64,000 nt of DNA from Microlunatus sagamiharensis (GTDB lineage: Bacteria; Actinomycetota; Actinomycetes; Propionibacteriales; Propionibacteriaceae), in assembly GCF_900105785.1 (NCBI RefSeq), contig NZ_LT629799.1:3782001-3846000 (forward strand), written 5' to 3'. Below the pieces are notes generated by a model. It was not told the DNA's origin, did not search any database, and saw only the letters and a list, made by a program, of their open reading frames with translations. The translations under genes were made by a program, and so were the position numbers. Positions within the stretch are counted from its first letter, which is position 1; every line of letters begins with the position of its first letter. Shown piece after piece: positions 53,232 through 61,554 of this stretch.

Positions 53232-53942
53232 GTGAGCATCGAATCCCCCGAGCGATCTCCGGAGCCGCCCACCCGCGCCCCGCGGGCGCGCGCCTCGACC
53301 GCCGTCGGCGTCGGGCTGCTCGTCCTCGGGCTGGCCTGCCTCGGGTGGCTGGCGTACGCCTACTTCGGCACGAACGTCGTCTCCGAGCGCTCCTTCGACA
53401 AGGAGGCGAGCGGGCTGCGGTCCCAGTGGTCCTCGCCGGCCCCGCCCCGCTCGAAGCCCACGACCGAGGTCGCCGGGCAGGAGCAGGAGACCGTCGTCCC
53501 GGGCAGCGCGATCGCCCTGCTGCGGGTGCCCCGCTTCGGGGCGTCGTACGAGGTGCCCGTCGTCGCCGGCACCGCGCTGCCCGACCTCGCCCGCGGGGTC
53601 GGGCACTACGACGGCACGGCTGGACCGGGGGAGATCGGCAACTTCGCGCTCGCCGGGCACCGCATCACCCACGGGCAGCCCTTCGCGCGGCTGCTCGAGC
53701 TGCGCAAGGGCGACCAGGTCGTGGTCGAGACCCGGGACGCGGTGCTGACCTACGTGATGGACACCTCGCCCGCCGACCTCACGGTGAAGGAGACCGCGGG
53801 CTGGGTCCTCGACCCCGTGCCCGACCAGCCCGGAGCGACCCCGACCCGGGCGCTGCTCACCCTGACGACGTGCCAGGACCTCTTCCACTCCCCCGACCGC
53901 TCCGTCGGCTTCGGGCACCTGGAGAGCACGCGCAACAAGTAG
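53232..53942 (+). CDS. Class E sortase, 236 aa
   Basis: One N-terminal membrane helix (GVGLLVLGLACLGWLAYAY) anchors the protein with the catalytic domain outside. IALLRVPRFGASYEVPVV begins the sortase barrel, NFALAGHRITHGQPF carries the catalytic histidine, and LLTLTTCQDLFHSPDR the TLTTC cysteine and downstream arginine. Class E enzymes link LAxTG proteins to the wall cross-bridge; the LAQTG protein encoded divergently next to it is the obvious substrate. GTG 53232 lies just 43 bases from the start of that gene, so both promoters are packed together or overlap the coding ends. Confidence 0.93.
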   Translation: MSIESPERSPEPPTRAPRARASTAVGVGLLVLGLACLGWLAYAYFGTNVVSERSFDKEASGLRSQWSSPAPPRSKPTTEVAGQEQETVVPGSAIALLRVPRFGASYEVPVVAGTALPDLARGVGHYDGTAGPGEIGNFALAGHRITHGQPFARLLELRKGDQVVVETRDAVLTYVMDTSPADLTVKETAGWVLDPVPDQPGATPTRALLTLTTCQDLFHSPDRSVGFGHLESTRNK

Positions 53943-54029
53943 ACGCGTACCCGTCCCACCGGGGCGGGGCTCTCGACGAGCCGGAGTAGAACGGACGTCC
54001 GCGCACCGTCGTCGAAGGAGTCTTCTCCC

Positions 54030-55034
54030 GTGCCGTCCAGCACCCAGGTCCAGCTCGTCCGCCGCCCCCGGGGATGGCCGACCGAGGAGGACTTCCGCAC
54101 CGTCAGCGTCGAGCTCGGCGACCTCGCGCCCGGTCAGGTCCGGGTCCGCAACGAGTTCCTGTCGGTCGACCCCTACATGCGCGGGCGGATGAACGACGGC
54201 CCCAGCTACGCACCGCCGTACGCGCTGGGCGAGACGATGACGGGCGCGGCCGTCGGCCGGGTCGAGGAGTCGACGAGCGATGAGCTGCCCGTGGGGGCGC
54301 TGGTGCTGCACGGGCTGGGCTGGCGCGACGTCACCCAGGCCGACGCCAGCGCCTTCCGCCGGGTGGAGGAGATCCCCGGCGGCCCGAGCTCGCTGCACCT
54401 CGGCCTGTTCGGCATGCCCGGGCTGACGGCGTACGCCGGGCTGACCGCGGTCGCCGGTCTGCGCGAGGGCGAGCGGGTCTTCGTCTCCGGTGCGGCGGGA
54501 GCCGTCGGTACCGCGGCCGGTCAGATCGCCCGGCTGCTGGGCGCGCGGACCGTCATCGGCTCGGCGGGCTCGGCGGAGAAGGTCGCGCTGCTGACGTCGC
54601 GGTACGGCTACGACGTCGCCCTGAACTACAAGGAGGCGCCGATCCGCGAGCAGCTGCGCGCCGCGGCGCCCGAGGGCATCGACGTCTTCTTCGACAACGT
54701 CGGGGGCGACCACCTCGAGGCCGCGCTCGACGTCCTGAACCCGAACGGTCGCGCCGCGGTCTGCGGGTCCATCTCCGCGTACAACGACAGCGCGCCCAAG
54801 CCCGGCCCCGACAACCTCAGCCGCATCGTCACCCGCACGCTGACCCTGCGCGGCTTCCTGGTCGGCCAGCACCCCGACCTCGCCGACGAGTACCGCGAGG
54901 CGGTGACACGCTGGTTCGCCGCGGGGGAGCTCGCCTACGACGAGACGGTCGTCGACGGCGTCGAGAACGCGGTGACGGCCTTCCTCTCCATGCTGCGCGG
55001 CGGCAACACCGGCAAGATGGTCGTCCGCGTCTGA
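54030..55034 (+). CDS. NADP-dependent MDR family oxidoreductase (CurA/leukotriene-B4-dehydrogenase-like), 334 aa
   Basis: A zinc-free medium-chain reductase: FLSVDPYMRGRMNDGPSY at the start is characteristic of the LTB4DH/CurA group, VFVSGAAGAVGTAAGQIARLLGA binds NADP, and DVFFDNVGGDHLEAAL and GRAAVCGSIS follow. It likely reduces the double bond of an enone or alkenal. It stands alone, convergent with the beta-glucosidase gene at a 4-base gap. The GTG start at 54030 has AAGGAG about 11 bases upstream. Confidence 0.92.
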   Translation: MPSSTQVQLVRRPRGWPTEEDFRTVSVELGDLAPGQVRVRNEFLSVDPYMRGRMNDGPSYAPPYALGETMTGAAVGRVEESTSDELPVGALVLHGLGWRDVTQADASAFRRVEEIPGGPSSLHLGLFGMPGLTAYAGLTAVAGLREGERVFVSGAAGAVGTAAGQIARLLGARTVIGSAGSAEKVALLTSRYGYDVALNYKEAPIREQLRAAAPEGIDVFFDNVGGDHLEAALDVLNPNGRAAVCGSISAYNDSAPKPGPDNLSRIVTRTLTLRGFLVGQHPDLADEYREAVTRWFAAGELAYDETVVDGVENAVTAFLSMLRGGNTGKMVVRV

Positions 55035-55038
55035 CGCC

Positions 55039-57312
55039 TCAGGCGGTGACCTCGAAGGACGCGGTCAGGTCGGCCGCCGAGCTGCCGCCGACCCACACGT
55101 CGAACGTCGAGGCGTCGACCACCCAGCCATGCTCCACCGCATTCCAGTAGCGCCGGTGCTCCGGGCCCACCCCGAAGGTGACGGTCCGGGTCTGCCCGGC
55201 GCCGACCGCGACCCGCTCGAAGCCCTTCAGCAGGCGCACCGGGCGCGACGACCGGCCGCTGCGCTGGTGCAGGTACAGCTGCACGACCTCCTCGGCGTCG
55301 CGGTCGCCGTCGTTGGTCACGGCGACCGAGACCGACACCGTGTCCTCCAGCCCGACCGACGTGGCGCCGAGCGTCAGGTCGGCGTAGGAGAAGGGCGCGT
55401 ACGAGAGCCCGTGGCCGAAGACGAAGAGCGGGGTGCTCTCCTCGTCCCAGTAGCGCCGGGACTGGTTGGCGGGCTCGTGGGAGATCGTGTGGGCGTAGTA
55501 CATCGGCACCTGGCCGACCGTGCGCGGCCACGTGAACGGCAGCCGGCCGCCGGGCACGGCGTCGCCGACGAGCAGGTTCGCGACGGCCGCGCCGCCCTGG
55601 CTGCCGGGGTACCAGACGTCGAGGATCGCGGGCACGTGCTCGGCGGCCCAGCGCAGGTCGAGCGGGCGGCCGTTCATGACCACCGCGACCGTCGGGGTGC
55701 CGGTGGCGACGACGCGCTGCAGCAGCTCGAGCTGCCGGCCGGGCAGCTCGAGCGAGGAGCGTGACGCCGCCTCGCCGATCATGTTCTGCCACTCGCCGAC
55801 GACCACCACGGCGACCTCGGCCGCGGCGGCCAGGTCGACCGCACGCTGGAGCTCCGCCTCGTCGTCGAAGCCCTCGGGATCGACGGGCGCGTTGTCGCCC
55901 CACATGTCGAACATCGAGGGGAAGGTCCGCTGCCCGGGCCGGACGCCCGGCGCGAAGTCGACCTGCGTGCCGTCGCCCAGCCGGGCGCGCAGCCCGGCCA
56001 GGACGGTCACGGTCTCGTCGTTGTCGTGGTCGAAGACCCAGGGCCCGATGGTGTCGCGCCGGGAGTCGGCCAGCGGGCCGAGCACGGCGACGCGGCCGAG
56101 TGCGTCGGGGGAGAGCGGCAGCAGCGAACCCTCGTTGCGCAGCAGCACCGCGCTGCGCTCCGCGGCCAGGCGCGCGACGTCGCGGTGGGCCGGGTCCGCG
56201 AGCACCTCGGCGGCGCGGCCCTCGTGCACGTACGGGTCGTCGAAGAGCCCGAGCCGGAGCTTGACCGCGAGCACCCGCCGTACGCAGGCGTCGAGGTCGG
56301 CCTCGTCGAGCAGCCCGGCGCGGACCGCCTCCGGCAGGTGGGCGTACGCGGGGTCGGAGACGGCCATCTCGAGGTCGACCCCGGCCCGCAGGCCGCGGAC
56401 GCCGGCGTCGGTCAGGTCGGTGGCGAAGCCGTGGGTCATCAGGTTGCGCACGGCGTTGGCGTCGCTGACGAGGAAGCCGTCGAAGCCGAGCTCGCCCCGC
56501 AGGACGTCGTCGAGCAGCCAGGTGTTGCCCGTCGCGGGCACGCCGTTGACGTCCATGTACGCCGTCATCACGTTCCCCGCGCCCGCCTCGATCGCCGCGG
56601 CGAAGGGCGGCAGGACGACGTTGTGGAGCTCGTGGTCGGAGAGGCTGACCTCGTCGTAGTCGCGGCCGCCGACGCCGTAGCCGTAGCCGGCGAAGTGCTT
56701 GGGCCCGGCGACGAGGCGCTCCGGGGTGCCGATGCCCCCGCCCTGGAAGCCGCGGACCTGTGCGGCGGCGACGGCCGCGCCCAGGAAGGGGTCCTCGCCG
56801 GCGCCCTCGACGATGCGGCCCCAGCGGGGGTCGCGGGCGATGTCGACCATGGGGGCGAAGGTCCAGTGGATGCCGACGGCGCGGGCCTCCCGGGCGGCGA
56901 CGGCTTGGCCGCGCTCGATGGTCACCGGGTCCCACGACGCGGCGAGGGCGATCGGGACCGGCAGGATCGTGCGCAGGCCGTGGATCACGTCGAAGCCGAA
57001 CAGCAGCGGGATGCCGTGCCGGCCGCCCTCCAGCGCGAGGCGCTGCAGGCGGTTGGTCTCGGCCGGGTCGGTGACGAAGAGGAGCGACCCCACGCCCGCC
57101 CGGGCCAGGGCTTCTTCGACCGATGCGTTCGGGTCCTCGGCGACCCCGATCGTCGCACTGGCGTCGGACCCCGGGTCGACCGCGCTGCCGAACGAGAACA
57201 GCTGGGTGAGCTGCCCGGCCTTCTCCTCGAGGGTGAGCCGCGCGAGCAGCTCCTCGACCCGGGCCTCGACCGCTCCGCGGTCGTCCTGCGCTGCGTCCGT
57301 GCTCGGCTCCAC
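55039..57312 (-). CDS. Glycoside hydrolase family 3 beta-glucosidase (BglX-like), 757 aa
   Basis: The GH3 N-terminal barrel begins LLARLTLEEKAGQL, with PLLFGFDVIHG, FAPMVDIARDPRWGRIVEGAGEDP, GPKHFAGYG and DGFLVSDANAV, whose aspartate is the nucleophile. The C-terminal alpha/beta sandwich (GRVAVLGPLADSR, VVVVGEWQNMIGEA) and a fibronectin type III-like end (EEVVQLYLHQRSG) complete the usual three-domain layout. No signal peptide is seen, so it acts inside the cell on imported beta-glucosides. GTG 57312 follows GGAGGG at a good distance; GTG-less longer starts to 57348 are less likely. Confidence 0.93.
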   Translation of the reverse strand: MEPSTDAAQDDRGAVEARVEELLARLTLEEKAGQLTQLFSFGSAVDPGSDASATIGVAEDPNASVEEALARAGVGSLLFVTDPAETNRLQRLALEGGRHGIPLLFGFDVIHGLRTILPVPIALAASWDPVTIERGQAVAAREARAVGIHWTFAPMVDIARDPRWGRIVEGAGEDPFLGAAVAAAQVRGFQGGGIGTPERLVAGPKHFAGYGYGVGGRDYDEVSLSDHELHNVVLPPFAAAIEAGAGNVMTAYMDVNGVPATGNTWLLDDVLRGELGFDGFLVSDANAVRNLMTHGFATDLTDAGVRGLRAGVDLEMAVSDPAYAHLPEAVRAGLLDEADLDACVRRVLAVKLRLGLFDDPYVHEGRAAEVLADPAHRDVARLAAERSAVLLRNEGSLLPLSPDALGRVAVLGPLADSRRDTIGPWVFDHDNDETVTVLAGLRARLGDGTQVDFAPGVRPGQRTFPSMFDMWGDNAPVDPEGFDDEAELQRAVDLAAAAEVAVVVVGEWQNMIGEAASRSSLELPGRQLELLQRVVATGTPTVAVVMNGRPLDLRWAAEHVPAILDVWYPGSQGGAAVANLLVGDAVPGGRLPFTWPRTVGQVPMYYAHTISHEPANQSRRYWDEESTPLFVFGHGLSYAPFSYADLTLGATSVGLEDTVSVSVAVTNDGDRDAEEVVQLYLHQRSGRSSRPVRLLKGFERVAVGAGQTRTVTFGVGPEHRRYWNAVEHGWVVDASTFDVWVGGSSAADLTASFEVTA

Positions 57313-57439
57313 TGCCGTCCCCCTCCGCCGGTCCCTCGGTGCACCCATGGTCGCAAGGACGGAGCCGGCCGGCCCCCCGGGGGGCAGCTCGGGTTGTCCG
57401 GGGTGTACCTGAAGGAAATCTGAGAAATACCGGAGATAT

Positions 57440-57456
57440 GCACTACGATGTAGTGC
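57440..57456. promoter_or_regulatory. Palindrome upstream of the sensor kinase gene
   Basis: GCACTAC (57440-57446) and GTAGTGC (57450-57456) are perfect 7-base arms around GAT. The dyad lies 59 bases before the kinase start in the divergent region with the beta-glucosidase gene, in a locally AT-richer stretch. The half-site matches the one at 27373. Confidence 0.5.
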
Positions 57457-57514
57457 GCGGCCAGCTCTTCCCAGGAGCGGGCGCGAGGGCGGAGACGCCA
57501 GTGGGAGGACCCCG

Positions 57515-58930
57515 GTGGAAGGTCTCTGGAGCTACTTGCGGCGCAAGCCGCTGCAGCGTCGGGTGACGGCGCTCACCGTCCTGTTCGTGCTGCTCGCGAT
57601 CATCGTCTCCAACCTGGCGGGCTACGTCGCCCTGCGCCAGACGCTCTACCGCGCCTCGCAGTCCATCGCCCTCACCGTCGCCGACGACCTCCTCCCCGAG
57701 GTCACCGCCTCGATGCAGGGTCCAGGTGTGCTGAGCCCGGACGTGCGTCAGGCCGGCGGCGTGATCGTCGAGGTGGTCGACGCCCAGGGCCGGGTGGTCC
57801 GGGTGCCGGGGGAGACCGCTGAGCTCGTCCTCGACCCGCAGGACCTGGCCTCCGCGGCGCCCGACGGGCCGCGCACCCGCCGGACCGGTGTGGACACGCA
57901 GGGCACGCCGTACGTGGTCGCGGCCGTCCCCGTCGGCACGACCGGCTACGCGCTCGTCGTCGCCCGTCCGCTCGGGCCGGTGCTGGGCATCCTGGCCACG
58001 GAGCGGCTGATCGTCCTGCTCGTGGTCCTGGGCGGCACGCTCGGCGCCGCCGTCGCCGGCATCTTCGTGGCGCGCGCGGCCCTGCGCCCGGTGCGCGAGC
58101 TGACCGCGGCCGTGCAGACCGTGACCGACACCAAGAACTTCCAGCCGATCACCATCAAGTACGCCTTCGGCGACCTCTCCGTGCTGGCCGCCTCCTTCAA
58201 CCAGCTGCTGCGGACCGTCACGAGGATGCGCGAGCGGCAGGGGCGGCTCGTCGCCGACGCCGGTCACGAGCTGCGCACACCCCTCACGAGCCTCACCACC
58301 AACGTCGACCTGCTCTCCTCCGACCTGCAGAAGGGCCACCTCAGCGAGGCCCAGCGCAGCCAGATCCTCGGCGACGTCCGGGCGCAGCTGGGCGAGCTCA
58401 CCGACCTGGTCGGCGACCTCGTGCAGCTCTCCCGCGACGACGCGGCGGGCGCGTTCGTCCCGCTCGACCTGCGCGACGTGGTCCAGGCCGCGGTGGAGCG
58501 CGTCCGGCGGCGGGCGGCGGACCGGACCTTCGACGTCGTCCTCGACGAGTTCCACGTCGTGGGGGACGCGGCCGGGCTCGAGCGCACGGTGACCAACCTG
58601 CTCGACAACGCGGTGAAGTGGAGCCCGGCGGGCAGCACGATCCGGGTCCGTCTCGAGGGCAACCGGCTGCGCGTCGCCGACTCGGGCCCGGGGATCGCCG
58701 AGGCGGACCTGCCCTACGTCTTCGACCGCTTCTTCCGCGGCTCCTCGGCGCGCCGGACGCCGGGGACCGGCCTGGGGCTCTCGATCGTGGCCAAGACGGT
58801 CGAGGACCACGGGGGCACCGTGACCGCGGGCCGCTCGGACGACGGCGGCGCGGAGTTCACCGTCCAGCTGCCGGGTGTCACCCACGTCGACGCGATACCC
58901 GCCGTCCTGGTGCCCGCCGCCGTCGGCTGA
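57515..58930 (+). CDS. Sensor histidine kinase (MprB-like), 471 aa
   Basis: Two membrane helices (about residues 18-38 and 163-187) frame an extracytoplasmic sensor region, followed by HAMP, then the H-box ADAGHELRTPLTSL with the phosphorylated histidine, N-box NLLDNAVKWSP, G1 DSGPGI, F-box FDRFFRG and G2 GTGLGLSIV. Layout and length are those of MprB/TcrY-type envelope-stress kinases. No response-regulator gene is adjacent on either side, which is unusual for this type. GTG 57515 has GGAGGA eight bases upstream. Two hairpin repeats follow the stop. Confidence 0.93.
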   Translation: MEGLWSYLRRKPLQRRVTALTVLFVLLAIIVSNLAGYVALRQTLYRASQSIALTVADDLLPEVTASMQGPGVLSPDVRQAGGVIVEVVDAQGRVVRVPGETAELVLDPQDLASAAPDGPRTRRTGVDTQGTPYVVAAVPVGTTGYALVVARPLGPVLGILATERLIVLLVVLGGTLGAAVAGIFVARAALRPVRELTAAVQTVTDTKNFQPITIKYAFGDLSVLAASFNQLLRTVTRMRERQGRLVADAGHELRTPLTSLTTNVDLLSSDLQKGHLSEAQRSQILGDVRAQLGELTDLVGDLVQLSRDDAAGAFVPLDLRDVVQAAVERVRRRAADRTFDVVLDEFHVVGDAAGLERTVTNLLDNAVKWSPAGSTIRVRLEGNRLRVADSGPGIAEADLPYVFDRFFRGSSARRTPGTGLGLSIVAKTVEDHGGTVTAGRSDDGGAEFTVQLPGVTHVDAIPAVLVPAAVG

Positions 58931-58937
58931 GCACCAG

Positions 58938-59005
58938 CCTCCGCCGAGCGGTAGGTTGCGGCGCGAATTTCGGCAGACGAGTCGCGGCAACCTACCTCTC
59001 GGCGA
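58938..59005. repeat. 68-base hairpin repeat, copy 1
   Basis: Arms 58942-58962 and 58984-59004 pair in 19 of 21 positions (CGCCGAG-n-GGTAGGTTGC type). It begins 8 bases after the kinase stop. It matches copy 2 in 62 of 68 positions; all six differences fall between the arms. Confidence 0.9.
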
Positions 59006-59040
59006 GAGAGGGGGGCTCAGACCGAGCCGACAGGCCAGCC

Positions 59041-59108
59041 CCTCCGCCGAGCGGTAGGTTGCGGCGCGGATTCCGGCGGACAGGGCGCGGCAACCTACCT
59101 CTCGGCGA
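59041..59108. repeat. 68-base hairpin repeat, copy 2
   Basis: Arms 59045-59065 and 59087-59107 are identical to those of copy 1, and the copies are offset by 103 bases in direct orientation. The element has the form of a REP-type palindrome and could act as a terminator or mRNA end for the convergent genes. Confidence 0.9.
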
Positions 59109-59282
59109 AGGGTGGGCCGAGCTCGAGCGCTCATCTCCTGGGAGCGGCGTCCTGGAGGGCGGCGAGGACGGGCTCGGCGGCGGTGTCGAGGAACTCGCGC
59201 TGGCCCTCGTCGCCGACCTGGACGAGGGCGGTGTCGGTGAACCCCGCCTCCCAGTACACGCTGACGCCCTGGACGATCCGGC

Positions 59283-60695
59283 CTACCAGCCGGTGTCGAG
59301 CAGCGAGTTGACCATCACGGCCCACCCCGCGACGAGCACGAGCGCGAGCGCGGCGCCCCACCGGCTGCGCAGCAGGGCCAGCGCCGCGTAGGCGGGCACC
59401 CCGAAGGCCAGCCAGATCCGCTCCGTCTCGGCCTTGGACATCGCCGACAGGTCGGCCACCAGGGCGGCGGCGGTGCCCGTGGCGGCGACGAGCGCCACGA
59501 CGACGTCCTGCGTCCAGCCCGTGCGCCGCGACCGCAGCAGCACGGCGACCGCGCGGACGACCCCGTACGCGAGCAGCGGCGACCAGGCGACGAGCCAGGC
59601 CGCGAGGTTGGCCCAGACGAAGTAGGAGTACGGCCGGTCCGACGCGGTCTGCTGGTAGTAGCGGACCCGGAGCCGGGCCAGCCCGACGAACCAGTTGAAG
59701 CCGAGCGCGAAGTGGACCGCGGCCACGAGGGCCACGCCTCCGGTGCTGACGAGCCAGGGGCGCAGCACCGCGCGCAGCCCGCCGCCGCGGGCGGTCACCA
59801 CGACGGCGGCCAGGACCACGAGGCCGAAGAGCACGAGGCCGTAGTTGAGGTAGAGCGCCGCGCCGAGCAGCAGGCCCCCGGCGAGGCTCGAGCCCCAGCG
59901 GTGCCGGTTCGCGCCGCGGCAGGCCAGCGCCAGCCCCGCGGCGGCCACGCCCGCGAAGAGGCCGTCGGCGGACACCGCCATCCAGACCGCGCCGGGCATC
60001 AGGGCCGCGAAGGGGACGACGCGCCGCGCGGCGTCGGGGGCGCCCAGCTCGCGCAGCGCCACGGGCAGGCCGACCGCCGCCGCCGAGGAGACGAGGATGC
60101 AGAGCAGCCCGGCCCAGAAGCCGCCGGGCAGCCCGACCGCGGCGAGCGCCCAGAACAGCAGGGTCGCCAGTGGCGGGTGGGCGGCGACGTGCGTGGTCCA
60201 GGCGGTGTCGCCGTCGACCGTGGGGCTGAAGGCGATGTAGTCGGTGAAGGTGCGCAGGAACTCGAACGGGCTGCCGATCCGGGGCAGGTCGTGCAGGTAC
60301 TCGTTCGGGTTGGTCAGCACCGTCGTCCAGCCCTTGGTCAGGCCGTCGATCATCACGAGCGAGACCATCCAGGCCAGCGCGAGCAGCCAGCCGGCCAGCA
60401 GCAGGTGGCTCCAGCGCAGCCGTGGCGCGCGGCGCTGCAGCAGCAGGCCGAGGAGCAGGCAGAGCACGGTCAGTGGCGTGCCGACCCCGGTGTGCGGGTG
60501 CCAGAAGGCCAGCAGCGGCGGGTAGGGCAGCACGATCGGCAGCCCGCGCGCGTTGAGGTCCTGCCCGACGAGCATCGACAGCCGGATCAGCACGAGCGCG
60601 CCGACCACGGCCACGAGGGCCGGCCAGCGCCAGCCCGGGGTCGCCAGGTCGGGCAGCGCGTGCTGCACGGGCTCGCGCCGTACGGCTGGTCTCAC
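59283..60695 (-). CDS. Polytopic membrane protein, GT-C glycosyltransferase-like, 470 aa
   Basis: About ten to twelve membrane helices follow a 25-residue cytoplasmic start. VDGDTAWTTHVAAHPPLATLLFW in the first large loop (an acidic residue pair and the HPPL motif) and VPFAALMPGAVWMAVSADGLFAG resemble GT-C or PIG-M-like membrane transferases, though no name is certain. It is divergent from the GT2-DUF2064-methyltransferase-epimerase operon and probably handles the lipid-linked product of that operon. GTG 60695 has AGGGA five bases upstream; GTG 60707 is an alternative. Upstream frame extension is not protein-like. Confidence 0.8.
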   Translation of the reverse strand: MRPAVRREPVQHALPDLATPGWRWPALVAVVGALVLIRLSMLVGQDLNARGLPIVLPYPPLLAFWHPHTGVGTPLTVLCLLLGLLLQRRAPRLRWSHLLLAGWLLALAWMVSLVMIDGLTKGWTTVLTNPNEYLHDLPRIGSPFEFLRTFTDYIAFSPTVDGDTAWTTHVAAHPPLATLLFWALAAVGLPGGFWAGLLCILVSSAAAVGLPVALRELGAPDAARRVVPFAALMPGAVWMAVSADGLFAGVAAAGLALACRGANRHRWGSSLAGGLLLGAALYLNYGLVLFGLVVLAAVVVTARGGGLRAVLRPWLVSTGGVALVAAVHFALGFNWFVGLARLRVRYYQQTASDRPYSYFVWANLAAWLVAWSPLLAYGVVRAVAVLLRSRRTGWTQDVVVALVAATGTAAALVADLSAMSKAETERIWLAFGVPAYAALALLRSRWGAALALVLVAGWAVMVNSLLDTGW

Positions 60696-60846
60696 CTGGT
60701 CCCTCACGTCGACGGCGGTGCACGGGGTGCTCGGGGCGCACGTGCGACCGGTCGCCGCGCGCTGGTGCGGACAGCCTAGGGTTCGTGTGGTCGGACGGCT
60801 CCCTCGCCGGACGGCTCGGACCGTCCCCCCCGAAAGGCCCGACCCC

Positions 60847-61554
60847 GTGAGCGTGACCGTCGTCCTGCCGTGCCTCGACGAGGCGGCCGCCCTGCCCGGC
60901 GTCCTCGCCGCCGTGCCCGAGGGCTGGCCCGTGCTCGTGGTGGACAACGGCTCCGTGGACGGCAGCCCCGAGCTGGCCGCGCGCCTGGGTGCGCGGGTCG
61001 TGCACGAGGCGCGCCGGGGCTACGGCGCTCCCGTGCACACGGGCATCGAGGCGGCCGGGACCGAGCTGGTGGCCGTGCTGGACTGCGACGGTTCGCTGGA
61101 CCCGGCCGAGCTGGTCGGACCCGTGGAGACCGTGCTGCGCGGGGAGGCCGACCTCGTGGTCGGACGGCGCCAGGTCGTCCAGAGCCGCTCCTGGCCGTGG
61201 CACGCCCGCGCCGGCAACGCCGTCCTCGCCGCGCTGATCCGGGCCTCGACCGGCGTCGCCGTCCACGACATCGCCCCCGTCCGAGTGGCGCGGCGCCAGG
61301 CGCTGCTCGACCTCGGGATCGAGGACCGCCGGTTCGGCTACCCGCTCGAGACGGTGCTGGCCGCCGCGCAGGCCGGCTGGCGGGTCGTCGAGGTCGACGT
61401 GACCTACCGCCGCCGCGCCGCCGGCGGGAAGTCGAAGGTCAGCGGCTCGGTCCGCGGCACGCTGCGCGTCCTGCAGGACTTCACCGCCGTGCTGCGTCGC
61501 CGGGCCTTCCGACGTCATCCGTCCGGCGCCACCGCTCCGAACCCCCTCACGTGA
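60847..61554 (+). CDS. Family 2 glycosyltransferase, DPM1/DPG synthase-like, 235 aa
   Basis: VTVVLPCLDEAAALPGVL, VLVVDNGSVDGSPELAA and ELVAVLDCDGSLDP (acidic metal motif) define a GT-A glycosyltransferase of the polyprenyl-phosphate-sugar synthase type; the ending YRRRAAGGKSKVSGSVRGTLRVLQDF is the conserved SKxSG motif of such enzymes. It likely makes a polyprenyl-phosphate sugar for the nearby membrane transferase. There is no C-terminal membrane domain. It is first in a four-gene operon; its stop overlaps the next GTG. GTG 60847 or 60853 may start it. Confidence 0.9.
   Translation: MSVTVVLPCLDEAAALPGVLAAVPEGWPVLVVDNGSVDGSPELAARLGARVVHEARRGYGAPVHTGIEAAGTELVAVLDCDGSLDPAELVGPVETVLRGEADLVVGRRQVVQSRSWPWHARAGNAVLAALIRASTGVAVHDIAPVRVARRQALLDLGIEDRRFGYPLETVLAAAQAGWRVVEVDVTYRRRAAGGKSKVSGSVRGTLRVLQDFTAVLRRRAFRRHPSGATAPNPLT

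Larger units (their letters stand above)
58931..59282. other. 352-base intergenic stretch with tandem hairpin repeats
   Basis: This gap between the kinase and the convergent membrane-protein gene holds two copies of a 68-base palindromic repeat (listed separately). A short minus-strand frame (59131-59259, 42 codons, reading GFTDTALVQVGDEGQREF) looks protein-like and has AGGG eight bases before its GTG, but matches nothing I know; it may be a remnant or chance. Confidence 0.5.

Noticed and set aside
59131-59259. A 42-codon minus-strand frame with protein-like sequence and AGGG before GTG
   Set aside because: Too short, no recognised family and it lies in a repeat-bearing gap; mentioned in the intergenic entry but not called a gene.
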